The position numbers and the translations under genes were made by a program. Of a DNA stretch of 64,000 nucleotides, positions 10,295 to 21,589 are shown piece after piece. The notes under the pieces are model-generated. The model saw nothing but the letters and a program-made list of their open reading frames with translations, did not search any database and had not been told where the DNA came from. Origin of the DNA: Orobanche coerulescens (taxonomy: Eukaryota; Streptophyta; Magnoliopsida; Lamiales; Orobanchaceae); the NCBI GenBank assembly GCA_033398695.1, contig CM065819.1, forward strand, positions 3,893,501 through 3,957,500. The letters run 5' to 3'. Each line of letters opens with the position of its first letter. Position 1 is the first letter of the stretch.

Positions 10295-10337
10295 GGTGCT
10301 GTAATATTCCAGAATATATCGGGGGTGTTACAAAATC

Positions 10338-10349
10338 TGGTATCATAGC
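10338..10349 (+). promoter_or_regulatory. Tekay-22 primer binding site
   Basis: TGGTATCATAGC starts 6 nt after the LTR and matches the tRNA-iMet site TGGTATCAGAGC except one base. Confidence 0.8.
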
Positions 10350-10565
10350 TAAGATTATGGATATCTTGGCTATTGGGTTAAATAGGGTCGTATATGCCTT
10401 TTGAGATAACCGGCCGTGCATAACATCACCGTACTGCCTACGTCTTCGTGCGAGCGGTGGTTGTAAGTTCCTAAACTCTATCTCGTCCTTTACATGTTAT
10501 ACCTCTCTAGACTTGAATGTTAGAACAATATTGTTCCCTGTATATTGAGTGTTTATGTTTACAGT

Positions 10566-11675
10566 ATGTTGAGAGGAGGTCGTGGACGTGGTCACAGTCG
10601 TGGACGCGGGCGTATGAATGATGATAGATAAGCTTCACCTTCAAATCAGGCTAGCCACATCTCACGCGAGCCACAAGAATCTACTAACAACGAACCAGAA
10701 CCTGCTGTTCCCGACATCCTTCGTCAGGTGGTCAACCAGATGACTCAGTTTGCTCAGGTTGTGGACCGAATGTAAGTGGCAGTAGGATTGCAACCGGGAG
10801 AAAGACAGCAAGGCATCCCAAACTTGGGAAATCGAGGAGACAGATGGCTCCGAGAGGTGGTGAAAATGCATCCGCCAAAGTTTGACGGTTTCTCGGAGAC
10901 GCCAACGTGGGATCACTGGCTTAGAGAGTTGGAGAAAGTATTCGCAGGCATTAACTGCCCAAACGACCAAAGAGTTCCCATAGCCTGTACTTTCTGACAG
11001 GGGAAGCGTCTGAGTGGTGGGAAGCCATCAGATCTATAGATCATGATGCCGACTAGGGAGAGTTTAAATTGATGATGGAAGCACAGTACTGCCCTCGTCC
11101 AGTGAGGGTAGCTAAAGTTTAAGAATTCTTCTCCGTGCAGCCTGCAGACGTGCCAGTATCTCAGGCGATTAAAATGTTCAATCAGCAGCTGGCGTTTGTT
11201 CGACACCTTGTCAGAATTGATGTAGAAATGATGATCCATTTCGATATGAGAATGAAACCGGAGATACATAGGTACATGTCAGGTTTTGAATGCACCACTC
11301 TCTGTCAGTATCAGGACAAAGCGTTGGCGTATGAAATAAAGGAAGCGGCCATGGAAAAGTTCTCAGAGTCCAAGAAACAGAAAATCTCTGGTAGTTATAC
11401 GGAGCATAAGAGAAGTGGGCCCCGCAATGCCAGTCATCCTTTCATTCATTCAAGAAACCTCCGCATCCATCCAAGAGCGGGAAGAACTTCATAGCGGTAT
11501 CAACACCGACAGATGTAGTCAAGAACTGTTTTAATTGTGGTCGCCTAGGACACCTCTGGTGTGATTGTTTCTGTTCTCCAGTAACATGTTATGATTGCGG
11601 ATAGGAAAGGCATCGTGCGATGTTCTGCAAGGATTCCACGAAGTTAAATGGAGCTCGTACTTCATAGCCGGATCA
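10566..11675 (+). pseudogene. Tekay-22 gag
   Basis: The ATG at 10566 opens MLRGGRGRGHSRGRGR, an Arg/Gly-rich start also seen in gypsy-2 (MLRGRTDRQRGRGRG) and gypsy-3. The capsid core reads PPKFDGFSETPTWDHWLRELEK and, in another frame, FFSVQPADVPVSQAIKMF and MKPEIHRYMSG. A CCHC knuckle CFNCGRLGHLWCDC lies at 11527-11568, followed by a second, broken one (CYDCG, stop, ERHRAMFC). Stops at about 10629, 10772 and 11118 and at least one frameshift inactivate it. It would form the element's virus-like particle in the cytoplasm. Confidence 0.85.
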
Positions 11676-11808
11676 GAGAGAAGCAAGTGTTCAGCAGACG
11701 CAGCAGAGTGTCCAGCTACCCCAGAGTTATAGTCGAGGATGAGGCAGAGGATAGTTCGACCGAAAGGGGATATCGAGTGCTGGATCCATTCCTCCACGTC
11801 TTTATGAG

Positions 11809-14388
11809 ATGAGGAGAGCAAACAATCAGGATGCTGCTGTCGCATCAGGTACTGTTCAGATCCTTTCACAACCAATTAGCGTTTTATTCGACACAGGGGC
11901 TACATATTCGTTTATATCATTGTCTTGTGTTAACCATTTGAACATTTTTATTTTTCATAATTATGAGCCTTATGTTGTGGGTTTACCGAGTGGAGAGAGA
12001 ATTGTGGAGAACTTAGAAACTAGAGATTTTCCTGTATCAATTAGAGGCAGAGAATGGCCCTCGGATCTGATTATGATAGAGATGCAAGGAGACGATCTGA
12101 TTCTTGGAGATGACTGGCTTAATCGATATGGAGCTATTGTGAACTATTGGAAGAGGAATATCTCGATCATAGCTGAAGATGGTTCCGAATTATTATTCGA
12201 GGGATGGAGACCAGGAAGCTCAAGAAAGATGATCAAAGCAATGAAAGCTGTCAAACTGCTTAAACAGGGCTGTACCGGATGCTGGTATTACACAATGAAG
12301 AAGGAAGACGGAAAAGTAGAGCTCTCATCCATTCCTGTTGTGAACGAATTCTCGGATGTGTTCCCTGAAGAATTACCTGGACTACCTCCACGACGAGATG
12401 TAGAATTCACCATCGAGATGGAACTAGGAGCTACACCAATTTCTAAGGCGCCATATCGTATGGCACCTACTGAGGTACGAATTGAAGAAGCAACTGGAAA
12501 AGTTACTGGACAAAGTCTATATTCAGCCAAGCGTTTTGCCCTGGGGTGCACCAGTTCTTTTTGTACAGAAGAAATATGGATCCCTTCGATTGTGTATTGA
12601 TTATCGAGAGCTGAACAAGATGACGATCAAGAACAAGTATTCATTGCCACAGATTGATGATTTGTTTGATTAGTTGCAAGGATAAATAGTATTTTCTAAG
12701 ATCGATCTGAGATAGGGATATCATCAGTTGGGGATTAAGGAATCCGATGTTCCGAAGTCAGCATTCAGAACTCACTACGGACACTATGACTTTGTAGTGA
12801 TGCCGTTTGGTCTCACTAATGCACCTGTCGTGTTCATGCAGTTGATGAATCGAGTGTTCATAGAGTATTTGGACAAATTCATAGCTGTGTTTATTGATGA
12901 TATTCTGGTTTATTCCAAGAGCCCGGGAGAGCATGCACAGCACTTACGGATTGTTTTGGACCTCTTGAGAAACGAGCAGTTATATGCCAAACCTTCTAAG
13001 TGTGAATTCTGGATAAAGTAAGTGATGTTCCTAGGCCATGTGGTATCAGCGGAAGGAGTCCGAGTAGATCCCCAGAAAGTCAAGGCAATCTTGGATTGGA
13101 AGTCTCCTGAGAACGTGAAGGAAGTCAGGAGTTTCTTAGGACTTACTGGGTATTGTCGTCGGTTCGTGGAAGGGTTTTCCAGGATTGCCCGCCCACTTAC
13201 TCTATTACTACAGAAGATCCAAAAGTTTGAGTAGAACGAGATGTGCCAGACCAGTTTTGATGAATTGAAGAAGAGATTGATGACGGCACCGATTTTAGCA
13301 CTACCACAGCGAACTCGAGGATTCATAGTTTACAGTGACGCTTCAAACCAAGGTCTCGGGTGTGTACTGATGCAGAATGATAAGGTGATCGCCTACGCAT
13401 CACGACAGTTGAAACCTTCTGAAGTAAATTATCCAACGCACGATTTGGAGTTGGTAGCCATGGTTTTCACCTTGAAAATTTGGAGACATTATTTGTACGG
13501 GACTCGTTGTCAGATCTTCACGGATCATAAGAGTCTCAAATACATTTTAAGTTAGAAAGAGTTAAACATACGGCAGAGGAGATTGCTGGAATTGATTAAG
13601 GACTATGATTTGGAGATTCTTTATCACCCAGGCAAGGCAAATGTAGTGGCTGATGCACTGAGCTGCAATCCTGTTTCTATTCGAATGATGGAGACTCTCA
13701 CCTACCAGTCCAGCATTTTACAAGAATTAATTCATGAAGGAATTGAAGTATTCTTGCAAAGAGTCCAAGGACAACTGTGTGTGATGTAATTAACTTCATC
13801 GTTAACCGAAGAAATCAAATCTAAGCAATTAGATGACCCTATGATGATTCGGTTACGTGATAAAGTGAGCAAGGGAAAGGCCCCAGGATTCGTAATTCAT
13901 GATGATGGAGTTTTGAGATTCCAGAGCCGACTTTGTATTCTCTATGTCGATGTTTTGAAGCAGACAATCATGAAGGAATCTCACAGCACGCCCTATTCTA
14001 TCCACCCGGGCACCAGTAAGATGTATAAGGATCTGAAACAGAATTTCTGGTGGGGCAACATGAAGAAAGATGTAGCGGATTATGTCTCGAAATTTTTTAT
14101 TTGTCAGCAGGTTAAGATTGAGCATCAACGACCTGCCGGAATGCTGAAGCTGCTCCCGATTCCTGAATGGAAGTGGGAATATTTGTCGATGGACTTTATC
14201 ACTAGTATGTCGAGGACCAGGTCAGGGATGAACATAATTTGGGTTATAGTTGGCCATCTAACTAAATTGGCTCATTTTTAGGGCATTAAGGACACTTGGG
14301 GACCAGAGAAGTTGGCACTAGTGTTTATTGCAGAGATAGTCTGATTGCATGGAACACCGAAGACCATTATTTCAGATCGAGATGGTCG
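11809..14388 (+). pseudogene. Tekay-22 pol: protease, RT, RNase H, integrase N-terminal part
   Basis: The protease reads VLFDTGATYSFIS (DTGA catalytic motif, about 11884). A frameshift near 12470 moves into the RT frame: [36 protein letters not shown] and the catalytic [11 protein letters not shown] at about 12891. RNase H has [18 protein letters not shown] and [10 protein letters not shown]. The integrase has the HPGTSKMYKDLK and CQQVKIEHQRPAG zinc-binding region, WEYLSMDFI and TIISDRDGRFV, where the Tat/Athila-type element interrupts it. About nine in-frame stops are visible. Several are TAG at positions where CAG or TGG is expected, the change expected from loss of methylated cytosine. Confidence 0.92.
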
Positions 14389-14393
14389 CTTCG
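14389..14393. repeat. Left TSD of the Tat/Athila-type element (CTTCG)
   Basis: It is identical to 23736-23740. Excising the insert and one copy joins GRFV to [12 protein letters not shown] in the integrase frame. Confidence 0.9.
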
Positions 14394-15254
14394 TGTTGTG
14401 AGGAAATCCCTCACACTATGCCGCAAGTGCACGGTGTCAACAAGTAATAAAGTGATAAGTAAGATATCATTCCCTCGAGGACTGATTTCACTAAGTACCA
14501 AAATCTAGTCAACTCGTAATTTTATTTGAAGAATAATTATATAGAATTTATTTCTAAACTAATTGCAGAAAAATAAATAGAAAATAATAATAGTAATAAT
14601 AAAAATAATAATAATAATGGCGTAGGATTATGATTATCACCTCAAACAATCAGGAATGATTTTTTTTTATTTAATTCAATTCACTTTTATTCAATTGATT
14701 GTAAGCCAGGAATTCCTAAATTATTCTAATGCTTCTCCCAAAGTCGATAGAAAATACTAATAATTATTAACTCGATATATTCCTATTCGAATTAGATAAT
14801 TAATAGCTAAAACAGTTCATGAATCCCCACTATAAATAGGCTTCACAATTCCCATGAGTATATCCCTATCTCACGACAATCATGATTTTTCTCACAAGAA
14901 CTATGCCTAAATTTCATCTCCCGAATCCATAAAGACGTTCAAATCAATTCAACTGTTGGCCAGACAATTAAAAGGTGTTAAGAACAATGAGAAACATCCA
15001 ACTCAATACAAATAACGAGTGAATTGAAATAAAAATAAATAAATCAAACCGTCATGTAATCGGCCACAATCACAATCCTACTCAAACAGATCTAGAAAAT
15101 AAGATGCAGAAAAATTAAGGAAAATAGTAAGGTATTCATGGTCTTGTCGTCACCCACAAATCTCCTATTCTTCTGTTCTTCGATTCCTCCTACGATGTCT
15201 CGATCCTCTCCTACGATGTCTTAATCCCTCCTCCTTTTTTTGACCTTCAATGTT

Positions 15255-15262
15255 TATTTATA
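15255..15262 (-). promoter_or_regulatory. TATA box of the Tat/Athila-type 3' LTR
   Basis: TATAAATA on the minus strand. The same box is at 23287-23294 in the other LTR. Confidence 0.55.
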
Positions 15263-15354
15263 GCTATCCTTAGCCTCCAAAACACGTCCGGTAATTAGGT
15301 TGAGAACAGGCTCCTAAAAACGGCCCAGAAACACGGCAAATTCATCAAAACCGC

Positions 15355-15543
15355 CCCGTGGGCCGCGGCTCAGTAAGTGTGTGCCGCGGCCCCTAACCTT
15401 CAGCGCCTATACCTGGGCACTACATTTTCTTCCTGGGCCGCGGCTCAGCATCCTTGTGCCGCGGCCCCCGGTACAGTTCGTTTGGCGCTCTCTGTGTGCC
15501 GTGCGTGTGCCGCAGCTCAGCATATGGGTGCCGCGGCCCCAGG
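15355..15543 (-). repeat. Array of GGGCCGCGGC palindromes in the Tat/Athila-type LTR
   Basis: Three paired units (a GGGCCGCGGCTCA arm and a GTGCCGCGGCCCC arm about 10 nt apart) lie at about 15360, 15435 and 15508. They recur at about 23393-23575 in the other LTR with small losses. Each pair could form a longer imperfect inverted repeat. Confidence 0.85.
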
Positions 15544-15705
15544 CCAAAAATTGTCATTTTGGCCCATTTTTCGCCGTTTGAGCTTCCGGACTCTAATTTT
15601 CTACAAAACATATAAAGATAGTGCATTAAAAGTTCATTTATGCAGATTTAGGCTCAAAATGGATATAAAATAATGATAAATAAGCGCATAAAAATACGCC
15701 TAACA

Positions 15706-17420
15706 AATACCCCCAAACTTGAGCCTTTGCTTGTCCTCAAGCAAAAAGAATCAATCTCAAATAAAAAAACGTATCGTGAATGATCGTGCAAATCCATAGT
15801 GCTCAACTTAATCAATACTACCCTGAAAATCTCAAAGAATAATACGAGTATCGTAATAGTGAGTCACATCAAGGACACTGATTCCACAAAGTGACCATTA
15901 TTAGTGCTAATCAATCGTTTATGAAAAAAAATCAAGCTCAAAGATTAACAAGCGTGAATTTAACCGACCGCCAATACGAAGGGTTAGAGTAAACAAGCCA
16001 ACTCGCCCAGTCCCACAGTCTAATGGCATAAATTCAAGAATTTCATCGTCAAAAATAACCCTCGGACAACATTCCCTTATGTATGATCAATAATATGATT
16101 CGAGTTAACCACTAGGTTTCGGATCTCGGGATGTTTCATCGGGATGACCCTAGGATGGATTTCCATTCTCATGTATTGGGGAACCATTTGACGTAAAAGA
16201 CACTCATGGGGCACATGGATGCTTCTAGTTACTAAGTCCCCCTCTACAGCGGAGAAAAAAACTCGAATAGCTATTCCCGCACGTCCGAGTCAAGGTTGCT
16301 GTTTTACGCGAAAGTAAACAACGGGTCGCGTGAATACCCCCAGTTACTAGGCTTCCCATCATCGGCAAATGCGATATTTCTAAATCGTTAGTCTATTCCG
16401 GGTTGTCGTTTTACGCGAGAGTAAACAACGGGTCACGTGAATACCCCCGGTTACTAGACTTCCCATCATAGAACATGTATAAATTCTCGACTTTCTGGGA
16501 AAAACTGTCCGACTCTAAACTCACTTTAAGTGCCCACAAGACTCATGTTACTGGACGACTAGCTACGGGAAAAGTATAACCAAACGTATAGACAGCGATT
16601 TGAAAACACGTATGTCTCCTTTCTTATACGCTAAAAGTTCTACAAAAAACGAAAAAAATTCGGACCTAAATGAATACTCAACGGAAACAGATATCACTGA
16701 CTGCAACTCGACCAAAAGTCAACCGTTTCTTCAAAAAGAAATCAGTATCAAATCTCCCATGGGTCTCTCAGAGCCGATCCTGATATCTGTGCTGAAGCGC
16801 GAACTCCGAAAGTCTCAGTAGCCAATTCGCAAAACTGAATTCGGTGTCCCTCGAGTCCGCACTTGAAACGCATTACTGACGAGAAGGACAATTTACACGT
16901 GCATGCCCCGGCACATCACGGTTGAAACACCTTGGCTCGGCATACCAAAAATACAAATGCTAGATACAATGGGGCATAACGTCGCAAAACAATATAGCGG
17001 AGATGCCAACTCAGCACAACAAAGAATCATAACACATATCATATACAACGATTTCCATCGTAAAGTAATACACACAAAAACACTACAACAACGACGGTAT
17101 CGTTCGGCGACCTCAACGGCCCGAACGATAACCAGCATCAGTGTTACACACAAAAGCACGAAAAATTCGCGAAAGCATGCAAGAAAAATAAAGCAATGAT
17201 GAAATCGCAATTTATAACCAAGAAAAATTAAAAAAATATCGCATGCTTCAATTTATTCCACTACACATAAAATCATCAACAATAAAACTCATGTGAAAAT
17301 AAAAGAGATAAGGAAAAGTGAATCTTATTCCAAATGTCTTCTTGAACGCCAGCACATGTCTGAGTGGAATCGTCTGTCAATCCATACTTCAAATAGTGCC
17401 CAACAATACCAGGGACCCCC
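15706..17420 (-). other. Tat/Athila-type internal domain, non-coding part
   Basis: No gag or pol motif is visible on either strand. The PPT end is at 15706-15730. A 107-bp tandem duplication starts at 16294 and 16401 and contains the words TTTTACGCGAGAGTAAAC and TGAATACCCCC. A purine/A-rich stretch lies around 17220-17310. Confidence 0.6.
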
Positions 17421-17425
17421 AAACT
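17421..17425. repeat. Left TSD of solo LTR-2 (AAACT)
   Basis: Identical to 21316-21320. Confidence 0.9.
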
Positions 17426-17464
17426 TGTAACACCCCCAGATTTAACCGGAAATATTACAGCGCC

Positions 17465-17487
17465 GTGGGCCCCGAGATGGAACCCAC
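17465..17487 (-). other. Conserved LTR-end hairpin, solo LTR-2
   Basis: In sense, GTGGGTTCC pairs with GGGGCCCAC (two T-G pairs, 5-nt loop) and is followed by GGCGCTGTAATATTTCC. Confidence 0.65.
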
Positions 17488-18370
17488 AAGGCTGAAGGAA
17501 ATTTTCGCAAACATTTACAAATGCCCAAGAGGCTAACGACAGTACTATCTTTAAAATATTTGAAGACTATATAAAATATGTTTATCAAAACCGTCGTGAA
17601 ATCTTGTTTTGAAAAGGGCAAGGCTAAACGACCGAAACTCAATAGTTTAGAAAATGATTTCCAAAGTAACTCAAATTACCAAAAACAAAAGGTCATTTCA
17701 AAATACTCACGCAGCGGAATACAGCAACTGATCAGGAAACTCAATACAAACATGTCCTAGCCAGTATCCTCCGGGAAGCTCATCTCTCCACGACCGCTAC
17801 AAGCTCGATATTCCAAGAACCTAAAAAGAAAGCCCACGACGGGGTCAGCCATAATATCCAACAATGATAATCGTCACGTCACATTAATAATTACATACCA
17901 ATGAGAATACAAAATAACAATACGACCAATGTAGTCTTATCGTAGTAACTTCACTTACTCAAACAATTCTCATCAGAATAACCATTATCACATTTCACAT
18001 CCCGTACTCGATTAACCAATAAAATCGAACATAATATCTGTATTGTACCTCAAACAATACTCAATATTCTCAAACTATCATCACCAACTCACGATACGAA
18101 AATATACCAGTTCTGACCAATACAATCCATCGAATAACATCATCAAATCCCAAGACGATAACCGATTGTCCATCAAAGACAAAGACCAAAGGAAATACGG
18201 AACATACCTCGAGATATGATGTGCCACGATAATCATATCAGTCTAATCCGAGATCAGATCAATGCAATACGGACAAGGTCCTAACACAAGACCTACAAAT
18301 ACATACTCATATGACAACGTCAATATGCTCAAAAACAATAACAACTATGTATACTCAATGGAAATCCCAT

Positions 18371-18690
18371 GATCCAAATGCCTCAAGATAGATCCCAAGA
18401 TGATCCTACCAGATCAACACGAGGTGGATAACCAACAATATACATATGCACAACAATAACATATATAAAACCAACGATGCGAATCCACATGATTCCATCA
18501 ACACGACACTGGGTAATCCAATGATCCAGCGCCCTCAGCATAGATCCCAAGATGATCCCGTCGGACCAACACGAGGTGGAAAAACCCGTCCAATGATCCA
18601 GCGCCCTCAGCATAGATCCCAAGATGATCCCGTCGGACCAAAACGAGGTGGACATCCGATCCAGCGCCCTCAGCATAGATCACACGATCC
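18371..18690 (-). repeat. Tandem GATGATCCC...CGAGGTGGA units in solo LTR-2
   Basis: About four copies of a roughly 60-70 bp unit (AGCATAGATCCCAAGATG and AACACGAGGTGGA blocks) lie at about 18371, 18525, 18595 and 18657. They are the counterpart of the 74-bp repeats in the Tekay-22 LTR. Confidence 0.75.
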
Positions 18691-19512
18691 CATAGGATCA
18701 ACACAACACAAGCAACACAATTATGCATACACATATGCAAATCAAAATGTTCATAAACATGAACAACATATGAATCAAACATGAACGACACTATGATGAA
18801 ACAACTAGGACGATTTCATGTTCAGCAACATGAATGACAACCTGCATGATCAACATCATTAACACTAAACCGAATCAAACTAAGATACTTGTCCCGAGTC
18901 CTTCAGGAGCAATCTCGATGTCAAATCATCACCGGCAATCATCCTCAATGCTCGGCGATCCAAACGTACAATGAACTATAAATACGCATATCCTCGTCTT
19001 TACCATAATGTAACCTCGATACCCGAACATACCAATAACTGAGATAAAGCATATACATTATGATTTACCTCCCAAAATCGGAAGAACGATATACAATCCA
19101 AATACCCAGAGTTCACAATAATAATCATCGCTATATGCATTATAAACGAAATGAAACTGAAACCATTCATTAAATATTATGACTGAGCAAGTAATAACTT
19201 GCCTCGATACCGATACCACAAAGCTGCTACCGAACACATTGCCTTTCTCTACGAGCTCCTCAGCCCCGATCAAAAACAACACAACGGACATACTCGAACA
19301 CGACCGCAACATCCGGTTATAATCGCCGATCAATAATCTCAACCTATCGAAGTAATCAAATAACACATATCCGATAACAATCAACAACCGACAAAACTAA
19401 CCAATTGAACTCAACGGTTCAACACAACCTCGAATAAACGCAGTCAGAACAAACCAAATCAAACCATCATGAATTCATAATCAAAACACAAAAATACTGC
19501 ACTGTCTGCCTA

Positions 19513-19605
19513 CTTAGCGCACGTTAAACGCATAACGTAGCGTGCGCTAAGTTGCTCCCGTTAGCGTGCGCTAGCCAGTAAGCTTAGCGTGCGCTAATGC
19601 TGTAC
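19513..19605 (-). repeat. Second TAGCGCACGCTA cluster in solo LTR-2
   Basis: Four copies lie in 93 bp, about 880 nt downstream of the TATA box in sense. This is the same relative position as the second cluster of Tekay-22. Confidence 0.75.
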
Positions 19606-20480
19606 AGTGGCATGCATTCCAAGCATCGTCTAACACTTCCATCATATCAATGATCAACTCATCTCGATATTAAGGATTTCATAACATATTCGATTCCAAC
19701 TTTTATCTTTAAACACGAATCAACAAGATTCCTTCTTGTTCATATTTGGTAAATTCATAGAACAATTTACCGGTTATTATCATGAATAATCATATTCCAA
19801 AATCATCCGTAACCTTTCCAATTTCCAGTTCTTATTCATGTGAATCATGACATATATAATTCAATAGTTCTTCAAGAACACGAATTATCCGAATTCACGT
19901 TCATGATCCATAAAATGACATAATCCGATGTGTTCTAACATCTAAAAATCCTTATTCATCATGATCTTCGACATACAATTCATATAACATCAAGAATCAC
20001 AACAGCACCACCATAATCGTTACCATACGAAGTAACCAACAAAACATCAAAAATCCGAGTTGAAGAAGGGAATTACATCAACATATCTCTTGAATTCCAT
20101 CCAAAACCATACGAAACATATCAATACTCATATATTGATAACAACACTAACTTAGTTCGGTAATCCAACTCGTTATCATGCTCATCAACTCGAATATATG
20201 ATAATCATCAACTCAAGAACATCAATAATCAATCCAAACGAAATCCAAAGATAAAGAGTGATTACCTTCTATAGACGAACCATGAAGGAGAACAATCAAC
20301 TTCATTCCATGAATCATCAATAATTTCAAGAACAAGACTTTAATCCATGTTCCTTAGCTTAATCTTTGTTAAAGATCATCATCTCTCAGTGTTTGGGACC
20401 TCAAACTTCTCTCTAAAAACTCTCTCTCTCGGTTGCAAGGAAGGAATGGACGAAATGCTTCATAACACCCTTCTGTCCCT

Positions 20481-20490
20481 TTTTATAAAG
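20481..20490 (-). promoter_or_regulatory. TATA box of solo LTR-2
   Basis: CTTTATAAAA on the minus strand, less than 10 nt after the palindrome array. Confidence 0.55.
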
Positions 20491-20496
20491 TATATT

Positions 20497-21010
20497 ACTA
20501 GCGTGCGCTAAACCTTATGTTTAGCGTGCGCAACAGCCTTAGCGTGTGCTAACTGACTTTGTTAGCGTGCGCTATCGCAGTCCAGAGGCTATTGTATGGC
20601 TTCGTACATGTGCTTACGTACGTAATGCCCATGCATTAGTGTACGTAACTTACACTGTCTAGCGTACGCAAGTCCTTACATTTAGCGTGCACTAATACCA
20701 GTTGATTTGCTACAGTCTACACCTACCACGAAGATGCTCGTGACCCCACATGCCGAAAGCAACCAATAAAGCCAAGATTCCCTGTTGACCGATATACAGT
20801 TAGCATGCGCTAATCAACATGCATTAGCGTGCGCTAACACTACATTACAACATCCGTTGACTTATCAGAACGTGCGCCGCAAGTGGCCTGGTCCACGCGT
20901 AGATTCCTCCCGATCGGACTGCATTAGCGTGCGTTATCTTATATCCGTAGCGTGCGCTAAACCTGCACGATAGCGTGCGCTACTCATGATTATTAGCGTG
21001 CGCTAATAAT
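20497..21010 (-). repeat. Array of TTAGCGCACGCTAA palindromes in solo LTR-2 U3
   Basis: About 14 copies or close variants lie in 510 bp (near 20498, 20521, 20539, 20561, 20660, 20682, 20802, 20824, 20924, 20946, 20969 and 20994, plus ACGTACGT forms near 20613). In sense they read TAGCGCACGCTA, the same word as in the unrelated copia-1 LTR. Confidence 0.85.
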
Positions 21011-21315
21011 GTTACACTTAGCCATTTTCAGCTATTCTTGTCTAACATCTCGATATACCAAAAACGAACATAAGACCCACTGAACACAAACACTGAATCC
21101 AATAATATTCTCTTTCGATATACTCTATATCGAAAGTACGATAACCTGATACACCATAGCCTCAAATGCAACTGTCGACCAGATACGACAATTATACCGA
21201 TACTGACATCTCAGTCCTTTATTTATTTTATCCATACTATACAGATTCCACGCTGCACAATATAACTCGGATAAAATAATATCAAACAACAGTAGTAGAA
21301 ATTCCGGATATTACA

Positions 21316-21589
21316 AAACTTAGTCTCTAGTCATGAAATAACTATATACATTAAGTCAAGAAAGACTAGAATATGAAGGAAAATAACTCATTGGGGTTAT
21401 ATAAAAAATATTAGAGAAATAAGGGCCAACAAGAATACACGAATCCAAACGAAATAACAAAACAAAGAAAAAAAATTATTAACGTAAATTCAAATAATAA
21501 AACTAACTAGAAATCAAGTAAAAATGATGGGTTGCCTCCCATCAAGCGCTCTATTTTACGTCTTGAGCACGACGTGGCAAATAAAAAAA
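21316..21589 (-). other. Tat/Athila-type internal domain resumes, non-coding
   Basis: An A-rich stretch after the second AAACT copy. I see no motif. It includes GGGTTGCCTCCCATCAAGCG near 21528, a phrase common in Tat-type non-autonomous elements as I remember them. Confidence 0.4.

Larger units (their letters stand above)
8425..10332 (+). repeat. Tekay-22 5' LTR, second part (R/U5)
   Basis: It matches 25243-27161 of the 3' LTR and ends GGGGGTGTTACA. It carries a second palindrome cluster (9217-9375), the GAGGCAAGTA box, a two-copy tandem repeat and the terminal hairpin. Confidence 0.9.
9583..10564 (+). other. Predicted GC-AG leader intron of Tekay-22
   Basis: The donor AATCGAG/GCAAGTAC matches the consensus of GC-AG introns (AG/GCAAGT). 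The acceptor TATGTTTACAG/T lies one nucleotide before the gag ATG at 10566, after a T-rich tract. The 982-nt intron would remove the LTR 3' end with its tandem repeats, the hairpin and the PBS. Gypsy-2 and gypsy-3 show the same arrangement with 987 and 1016 nt. Splicing itself is inferred, not observed. Confidence 0.5.
14394..15705 (-). repeat. 3' LTR of the Tat/Athila-type element
   Basis: 1312 bp with ends TGTTAGGCG and CACAACA in sense. It contains a CCGCGG palindrome array, a TATA box and microsatellite-like AATAAT runs near 14580. Confidence 0.9.
17426..21315 (-). mobile_element. Solo LTR-2 (chromovirus-type, 3.9 kb) inside the Tat/Athila-type element
   Basis: 3890 bp are bounded by AAACT duplications. 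In sense it starts TGTAATATCCGG and ends GGGGGTGTTACA. There is no PBS, PPT or coding region. In sense order it has a large palindrome array (20497-21010), a TATA box (20481-20490), a second palindrome cluster (19513-19605), a GAGGCAAGTT box (19196-19205), tandem repeats with GATCATC-type units (18371-18690) and the terminal hairpin (17465-17487). The feature order is the same as in the Tekay-22 LTR, so the two families are related although most of the sequence differs. Confidence 0.85.

Noticed and set aside
15377..15673. Cys/Ala-rich ORF MCAAAPNLQRLYLG and its copy at 23409
   Set aside because: It comes from the CCGCGG palindrome array in the two Tat/Athila-type LTRs. It is antisense and not conserved in frame between copies.
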